Part shown: piece by piece, positions 1-4,446 of the stretch
How the letters are laid out: each line of letters opens with the position of its first letter
Numbering within the stretch: the first letter of the stretch is position 1
NCBI GenBank assembly: GCA_016188575.1
Contig: JACPHN010000246.1
Span: 1-7,590 of the forward strand
Reading direction: 5' to 3'
Length of the DNA stretch: 7,590 nucleotides
From: Candidatus Schekmanbacteria bacterium
GTDB lineage: Bacteria > CSSED10-310 > JACPHN01
Position numbers and translations under genes: made by a program
Notes under the pieces: generated by a model
Told to the model about the DNA's origin: nothing
What the model saw: the letters and a program-made list of their open reading frames with translations, nothing else
Database searches by the model: none

Positions 1-1
1 C

Positions 2-2281
2 GCGGCGCGCACGCCGGGAGGTCGCGAGCGGGTAGTAACCATAGACCGGCAGGCGACGCTCGCGGACTCGGGAGATCCGCTCAGCGTTACCGAGCTGCGG
101 CAAACCGCGACGATCGGCGGTCGTACCTGGCAGGCGGTGTACGATGCGGCGGGACGGCGGTGGACGCTGACGTCGCCACTGGGGCGGACGGCGACGGTGA
201 TACTCGACGGAGAGGGGCGGGTCGTGGAGTCGTCCCGCGCCGGTGTGCTGCCCGCGAGCTTCACGTGGGACACGCAGGGCAGACTGACCGGGGTGAGCCA
301 GGGCACGCGGACGACCACGGTTGCCTACGATCCGCGTTGGAACGTGGCGTCGGTCACCGATCCGCTCGGACGGGTCACGGCGTTTGCCTACGACCTCGTC
401 GGCAGGACGCTCGGTGTTACGGCTCCCGGTGGCGGCGCGATCGGGCTCGCGTGGGATGCCGGCGCGAACGTGACCGCGGTGACGCCGCCGGACCGGGAGG
501 CGCACGCCTTCACCTACACGCCGGTGGACTTGCCGGCGTCGTACGACCCCCCGGCGCCGGACGCGACCGCCGGACCCGGCCCGAACAGTTGGAGCACCAC
601 CGCGCGCTACGATCTCGACCGTCGTGCGGAAACGGTGACCGATGCGGAAGCTCGAGCGGTGGACCTGCGATACAACGCCGGAGGTCGCCTCGCGCGCCTG
701 GAGCTTCCCGAGGGCAGAGAGATCGCTTTCACCCACGACGGCGACACCGGCCGGCTCGCCGGGATCGCTGGCCCTGACGGCACCGCTCTCGCGGTGACGT
801 GGGACGGGGTGCTGCCGCTTGCCGCTACCTGGTCCGGGACCGTGGCGGGCAGTGTCGCCGTCACCTGGAACGATGACTTCCGGGTCACCTCGCGGCGGGT
901 CAACGGCGGCAGCGAGACCGCGTACACCTACGACGACGACGGGCTGCTCACCGGGGCCGGCTCGCTCGCGCTGGCGCGCGACGCGGCAACGGGTTTCCTG
1001 AGCAGCACGGCGCTTGGCGGCGTCACGGACACTTATGCCTACGATAGCTACGGAGACCTGGCCTCCTACTCGGCGTCCGCGGGTGGCGACGCGATCTACG
1101 CCGTGAGCTATCAGCGCGACGACCTCGGGCGGATCACCGCCAGGCAGGAGACAATGCAGGGGGAGACGGCTGACGTGGCCTACGCGTACGATGAGGCAGG
1201 GCGGCTCGCGGCAGTGACGGAAGACGGGGCACCCGCGGCGAGCTGGACCTACGACGCCAACGGCAACCGAACGTCGGAAACCACGCCCGGGGGCACGATC
1301 GCGGCGAGCTACGACGGACAGGATCGGCTGGTCTCATCCGGAGACATGACTTACGCCTTCGGCGCCGCGGGGCAGCTCGCCGGAAAGACGGGGCCGGAGG
1401 GGATGACGGATTATGTGTACGACGTGCTCGGCAACCTCCGTTCGGTGTCGCTGCCGGACGGGACGGCGATCACCTACGAGGTGGACGGCGTCGGGCGGCG
1501 GGTTGGCAAGAAGATCAACGGGGTTTTGCAACGGGCGTGGCTCTACCAGGACGCGCTGGAGCCGGTGGCAGAGCTCGACGGCAGCGGCGCCCTGGTGTCG
1601 GTGTTCGTCTACGCCAGCCGTCCCCACGTGCCGGACGCGATGGTGCGCGACGGCACGACCTATCGCATCCTGAGCGACCACCTCGGGAGCGTGCGGCTGG
1701 TGGTGGACGCCGCGAGCGGGGCCGTGGCGCAACGGCTGGACTACGACGCCTGGGGCCGCGTCTTGGCAGACACCAACCCGGGGTTTCAGCCGTTCGGGTT
1801 CGCGGGCGGACTCTACGACCCGGAGACGGGCCAGGTGCGGTTTGGCGCCCGGGATTACGACGCGGCGGTGGGGCGCTGGACGGCTCGGGACCCGAAACTT
1901 TTCGACAGCGGCGACGTAAATCTCTTCGCGTACGTAGGTCAAGATCCGGTCAACAACTTGGATACCATCGGATTCTCCGGGTATGCGCTCGATCCGACAG
2001 AGATGGGTTTCGGTGGCGGCGGCCCTGACTCCCTGGGAATGCCGGGTGTAGGACTGGGGCTTTTGGGATTTTTTGGTGTTTACATTCTTACGCAGGACGC
2101 CGACGATATCGGCGATGCTCTCGAAGGAATAGGAGACGTATGTCCCGCGACAGAACATACGAAGGGAGCAAGGCCAAGCACGAAACACAAGCACCAAGAG
2201 GGGAAGCCTGGTCACAAGGGTCCATGGCCTCCTAAGCAGTCTGAGATACCAGAATCACCGGATTATTATGATGAACACTGA
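2..2281 (+). CDS. Rhs/YD-repeat polymorphic toxin, 3' part (5' end outside window)
   Basis: C-terminal 759 residues of an Rhs-type protein. The frame is open from base 2, so the real start lies upstream; the GTG at 137 is internal (YDAAGR is a repeat unit). About fourteen YD-type repeats (for example YDVLGNLRSV, YDEAGRLAAV) run to about residue 540. The classic Rhs core end follows: DHLGSVR from residue 559, then PFGFAGGLYDPETG, RFGARDYD, GRWTARDP (624-631) and DPVNNLDTIG (ending 657). By family knowledge the repeats form a shell enclosing a C-terminal toxin exported for contact-dependent killing. The last ~102 residues are the variable tail: glycine-rich, with a membrane-helix-like stretch at 678-698 (LGMPGVGLGLLGFFGVYILT), an acidic segment, then a basic His/Lys/Pro-rich end. 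I recognise no catalytic toxin domain there. The core-end motif reads DTIG where Rhs proteins usually have DPxG. The stop overlaps the next gene by 14 bases. Rhs assignment is secure; toxin activity is inferred from architecture. Confidence 0.93.
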   Translation, partial: AARTPGGRERVVTIDRQATLADSGDPLSVTELRQTATIGGRTWQAVYDAAGRRWTLTSPLGRTATVILDGEGRVVESSRAGVLPASFTWDTQGRLTGVSQGTRTTTVAYDPRWNVASVTDPLGRVTAFAYDLVGRTLGVTAPGGGAIGLAWDAGANVTAVTPPDREAHAFTYTPVDLPASYDPPAPDATAGPGPNSWSTTARYDLDRRAETVTDAEARAVDLRYNAGGRLARLELPEGREIAFTHDGDTGRLAGIAGPDGTALAVTWDGVLPLAATWSGTVAGSVAVTWNDDFRVTSRRVNGGSETAYTYDDDGLLTGAGSLALARDAATGFLSSTALGGVTDTYAYDSYGDLASYSASAGGDAIYAVSYQRDDLGRITARQETMQGETADVAYAYDEAGRLAAVTEDGAPAASWTYDANGNRTSETTPGGTIAASYDGQDRLVSSGDMTYAFGAAGQLAGKTGPEGMTDYVYDVLGNLRSVSLPDGTAITYEVDGVGRRVGKKINGVLQRAWLYQDALEPVAELDGSGALVSVFVYASRPHVPDAMVRDGTTYRILSDHLGSVRLVVDAASGAVAQRLDYDAWGRVLADTNPGFQPFGFAGGLYDPETGQVRFGARDYDAAVGRWTARDPKLFDSGDVNLFAYVGQDPVNNLDTIGFSGYALDPTEMGFGGGGPDSLGMPGVGLGLLGFFGVYILTQDADDIGDALEGIGDVCPATEHTKGARPSTKHKHQEGKPGHKGPWPPKQSEIPESPDYYDEH
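1973..2206 (+). repeat. Direct repeat, copy 1: 5' part of the Rhs variable tail
   Basis: This 234-base block lies inside the Rhs gene and recurs at 3004-3237 with no gaps, at an offset of 1,031 bases. The copies differ at four positions (1976 T/G, 1989 T/C, 2050 A/G, 2156 C/T), about 98% identity. It starts right after the Rhs core end (DTIG) and encodes residues 658-735, including the hydrophobic stretch and the ARPSTKHKHQEGK segment. After it the two copies diverge. It could serve as the homology arm for exchanging tail modules. Confidence 0.95.
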
Positions 2282-2753
2282 ACTAAAAGATGAAGGTCTG
2301 TACGAAGTAGCGCTAAAAGAAGTTCGTATGGATAATGCAGATATAAACAAAGTACTTGATTTACTAACCAAGGCACATGCACTCGGTGACGCAAGGGCAA
2401 CTTATGCACTGGCGACCTGGTACCTGCATGGACACAATGTGTTGATGGATATGGATAAGGCCATTTCATTTCTACGTAAGGCAGATAAACGAGGTATAGC
2501 GCCAGCATCCTACGATCTTGCTGTTTGCTATGAGAAGGGTATGGGGGTGAAGAAAAGCAGAGCGCGAGCTATCCAACTATATACAAAAGCGGCATTGCTT
2601 GGTGACAGACCGTCTATATACGAAGTTGGACGTTGCATATATTTTGGATTTGGCGTGAGTAGGGATAAGAAATATGGCATGATGTGGATAGATCTTGCTA
2701 GACGGTTTGGCGTTGTTGAAGACGAAGACCATGGGTGTCATCCGAGACCTTAG
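2268..2753 (+). CDS. Sel1-like repeat protein, probable immunity protein for the Rhs toxin
   Basis: A 161-residue protein with no signal peptide or membrane segment, so probably cytoplasmic. It contains three Sel1-like (TPR-related) units of 36-39 residues at about 36-72, 73-109 and 110-148. Landmarks are GDARATYALATWYLHG, APASYDLAVCYEKGMGV and RPSIYEVGRCIYFGFGV. Such repeats form helical protein-binding surfaces. Directly downstream of a polymorphic toxin, the natural reading is a cognate immunity protein that binds the Rhs tail. The start is the ATG at 2268 (a second ATG follows at 2271), overlapping the Rhs stop by 14 bases. The ribosome binding site is weak, which suggests translational coupling. 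The gene is AT-rich (about 38% G+C in one sampled line) against the GC-rich Rhs core, typical of separately acquired immunity genes. The last few residues (HGCHPRP) look unlike a repeat end and may be a junction product. The fold call is good; the immunity role is contextual. Confidence 0.78.
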   Translation: MMNTELKDEGLYEVALKEVRMDNADINKVLDLLTKAHALGDARATYALATWYLHGHNVLMDMDKAISFLRKADKRGIAPASYDLAVCYEKGMGVKKSRARAIQLYTKAALLGDRPSIYEVGRCIYFGFGVSRDKKYGMMWIDLARRFGVVEDEDHGCHPRP

Positions 2754-2958
2754 GATACAGTGCGCGAATAATAACGGCGAGCGACGCCGGGTCGCGACTC
2801 TCTACCCTATCGGCCAGAAGCTGTGGCGTATGCCGGTCCCGCACTTCACACCGTGCGATCGCAGCCGCAACCTCTTGCGGCCCCGCATGCGGAGGATCTC
2901 TCGCTGGGGCCTGGCCGGAAACCGCCGATCAGGGCGGGAAACGGTGTCGGTCCGGAAT
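2754..2958. other. Gene-free spacer between the Sel1 gene and the hairpin
   Basis: GC-rich sequence in which none of the open frames gives a recognisable protein. It contrasts with the AT-rich Sel1 gene just upstream. It may be the eroded remnant of an earlier tail or immunity module, but I see no specific match. Confidence 0.5.
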
Positions 2959-3004
2959 ACGTAGAGTAGGCCTGGTGGAGCAATCCACCGGGCCTACTCT
3001 ACGT
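2959..3004. repeat. Near-perfect 46-base inverted repeat (hairpin) at the orphan tail boundary
   Basis: Two 21-base arms at 2959-2979 and 2984-3004 are complementary except for one T/G pair (a G-U wobble in RNA), with a GCAA tetraloop at 2980-2983. The outer arm reads ACGTAGAGTAGGCC. No T-run follows on the plus strand (TTCGCC), so it is not a standard intrinsic terminator, although it could stop or stabilise the transcript of the Sel1 gene. Its right arm ends exactly at the first base of the second tail repeat. It resembles REP-type intergenic palindromes or a recombination boundary; neither can be decided from one copy. Confidence 0.9.
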
Positions 3005-3237
3005 TCGCCGGGTATGCGCCCGATCCGACAGAGATGGGTTTCGGTGGCGGCGGCCCTGACTCCCTGGGAATGCCGGGTGTGGGACTGGGGCTTTTGGGAT
3101 TTTTTGGTGTTTACATTCTTACGCAGGACGCCGACGATATCGGCGATGCTCTCGAAGGAATAGGAGACGTATGTCCCGCGACAGAATATACGAAGGGAGC
3201 AAGGCCAAGCACGAAACACAAGCACCAAGAGGGGAAG
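3004..3237 (+). repeat. Direct repeat, copy 2: orphan copy of the Rhs tail start
   Basis: Gapless copy of 1973-2206 with four substitutions. Relative to copy 1 these give S-to-A, L-to-P and H-to-Y changes plus one silent change. It begins at the end of the 46-base hairpin and is not preceded by any Rhs core sequence. Confidence 0.95.
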
Positions 3238-3347
3238 GCGCGAAACAAAGCAGATCGTGGAGGAGAAAAGGGGATGAAAATAGACGGCCACCGCGTATGC
3301 CACCTGAAAACTGGCAGGGTCCGTGGCCACCGCCGAGAAATCGGTGA
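3004..3347 (+). pseudogene. Orphan Rhs C-terminal (toxin tail) module, frameshifted
   Basis: A displaced Rhs tail without core or start signal: the frame is closed by TAG at 2962-2964, and the first in-frame ATG (3034) lies within the module with no clear ribosome binding site. The first 78 codons match tail 1. It then continues ARNKADRGGEKG up to a run of four G at 3270-3273. In the reported frame the sequence after this looks like random arginine-rich protein ending at 3465. Shifting frame after the run, as if one G had been lost, gives DENRRPPRMPPENWQGPWPP and then PRNR with a stop at 3345-3347. This proline-rich end shares GPWPP with the end of tail 1 (GPWPPK), which supports the shifted frame as ancestral. 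By analogy with orphan modules of Rhs and CdiA loci it is a silent effector end that could be fused to the core by recombination. No catalytic domain is recognised. A sequencing error in the G run is possible. Confidence 0.75.
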
Positions 3348-3596
3348 GGCTCACTATGGGTTCCGGGGATCTGACCTGAGAAACGTCGGTAGAAGGCGCA
3401 CAAAATGCTTTTGTACCACGATTCTTGGCCGCTGCCTGGGAGGGCTCATCAGGAAACTCCCATAAATCCATCAACAGCCGAAAGCAACTAGTCGGCCCGA
3501 GTCGCTTGTCCGCTAGTGCTCGGCCTGCGGACGTTCATGCTTGAGGAAGCGCGCGGAAGCCATAGAACATAGAACATATAGGTAGTGGAAGAAGTG
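3348..3596. other. Spacer between the orphan tail and the second small gene
   Basis: No convincing gene. It is GC-moderate on the left and becomes AT-rich near 3560, where CATAGAA occurs twice in tandem followed by CATA (3561-3578). A bound toxin-immunity pair would normally be nearly contiguous, so the 250-base gap suggests a deletion or insertion after the orphan tail. Confidence 0.5.
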
Positions 3597-3977
3597 ATGA
3601 AACGATTAATTGGTTGCAGAAGAGAAGATGACAAGGCTTTGTGTACAAATTCAACACATGATGCTAAATATGACAAAAAAAGTTCATTTATAATTGATAT
3701 GGCTGAGCGCATATCGATAGGAAATCCTATAGTCACGAGCTTCTATATCCAAACAGATCCATACAGTAGTGATTTCACAAATATTGTATTCTATACAATA
3801 GATATTCAAAGCTTGTGGATTAGCATTGTTGAATCATTGTACAATGACGATGTTATAGGAATATCCATGAATGAATCCTCAATCGCTGTTTGTGAAGGAG
3901 AACACGGGTGGGACGATTATTTACTATTACATCACTTTGACCCCGGCGCCGTTATTGACAAGTTTGTTCTGCGGTAG
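3597..3977 (+). CDS. Small hypothetical protein, candidate immunity protein for the orphan tail
   Basis: Encodes 126 residues from the ATG at 3597, which has GGAAGAAG a few bases upstream. An in-frame GTG at 3585 would add four residues but has a poorly spaced ribosome binding site. The gene is strongly AT-rich (sampled lines about 30-37% G+C), like the Sel1 gene and unlike everything else here. The protein is acidic and soluble-looking, with no signal peptide or membrane segment. The N-terminus is basic (MKRLIGCRRED), the middle is rich in aromatic and beta-type residues (IVTSFYIQTD, FTNIVFYTIDIQSLWISI), and the C-terminus has a striking acidic/aromatic block (CEGEHGWDDYLLLHHFDP). I do not recognise the family. 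Position after an orphan Rhs tail, size and base composition fit an immunity protein. It could instead be an unrelated cargo gene. Confidence 0.72.
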   Translation: MKRLIGCRREDDKALCTNSTHDAKYDKKSSFIIDMAERISIGNPIVTSFYIQTDPYSSDFTNIVFYTIDIQSLWISIVESLYNDDVIGISMNESSIAVCEGEHGWDDYLLLHHFDPGAVIDKFVLR

Positions 3978-4232
3978 CCAGGTAGAGCACAGCGACATGT
4001 GTGTTCACCCTCCCTCCCCCCGCGCCGCGGATTGCCCGTGGTCGAGAAGCTGTGACGCACGAGGACACGGACGACTTTTTGCTCATCGTGCTATTCATGG
4101 GGGTATGTCATGCTCCTGCGGAGGCGTCTATCGACGGGCGATCCCCCGATTGAACCCACTTGAACAACGAGAAACGAGGCGGAAAAGCGATTGCCATGCA
4201 TCGTTTGGCGAATGCTAATCGATTGAGCTTCG

Positions 4233-4246
4233 TCCGGAATTCCGGA
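4233..4246. repeat. Perfect 14-base palindrome
   Basis: TCCGGAATTCCGGA reads identically on both strands. Such a site could bind a dimeric protein, but no promoter or regulator is visible next to it, so it may be chance in GC-rich DNA. Confidence 0.6.
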
Positions 4247-4320
4247 TCGACACCGTCGCAGCCTTGCCCGATCGCGGCCGCGCACGCCGCGGGAGACCGC
4301 CTGCCCGTGGCAAGTTGCCG

Positions 4321-4350
4321 GCGGCGCGCTTCGCCGCTGCTGCGCGCCGC
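4321..4350. repeat. GC-rich hairpin downstream of the helicase gene
   Basis: Nine-base perfect arms GCGGCGCGC (4321-4329) and GCGCGCCGC (4342-4350) flank a 12-base loop. It lies about 100 bases beyond the helicase stop on the minus strand and could weakly act as a transcript end for either converging operon. There is no T-run on either side, so a terminator call is not supported. Confidence 0.45.
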
Positions 4351-4446
4351 TTCCGTCACCGGTAACACCTGCCTCGCCCGCGGGACAGCGGGGGGAGCGA
4401 TCCGATCAAGCGCGACCGTTCCGCCGCGATCCGCGTGACCCGATGC

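Larger units (their letters stand above)
3978..4446. other. Gene-free convergent intergenic region
   Basis: About 470 bases between the plus-strand toxin cassette and the minus-strand helicase operon. Short open frames on both strands give low-complexity, arginine/alanine-rich proteins without a recognisable motif. It contains a 14-base palindrome (4233-4246) and a GC-rich hairpin (4321-4350). I see no tRNA, no attachment site and no T-tracted terminator for either flanking operon. Confidence 0.55.

Noticed and set aside
1334-2215. Long minus-strand open frame opposite the Rhs gene (and a related one at 2929-3474)
   Set aside because: Both are antisense shadows of the Rhs tail repeat; their similarity to each other comes only from the 234-base duplication, and neither has a recognisable motif or start signal.
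2959-3004. Intrinsic (rho-independent) terminator call for the 46-base hairpin
   Set aside because: The stem is strong but is not followed by a T-run on either strand, so it was listed as an inverted repeat.
3034-3465. Plus-strand open frame starting ATG in the orphan tail, as a stand-alone gene
   Set aside because: The ATG is internal to the duplicated tail (MGFGGGG, also inside the Rhs gene), lacks a clear ribosome binding site, and the second half appears to be out of frame. Annotated instead as a frameshifted orphan module.
3405-3491. A 28-residue open frame (MLLYHDSWPLPGRAHQETPI...)
   Set aside because: Plausible-looking composition but very short, without a ribosome binding site or recognised homology; perhaps a gene remnant, not supportable.
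3541-3568. Possible sigma-70-like promoter (TTGAGG, 16 bases, TAGAAC) before the second small gene
   Set aside because: The -10 matches only four of six positions and the region is AT-rich, so such matches are expected by chance.
4160-4438. Plus-strand open frame of 92 codons before the helicase end
   Set aside because: Low-complexity Arg/Ala/Ser-rich translation typical of random GC-rich DNA, with no motif or ribosome binding site.
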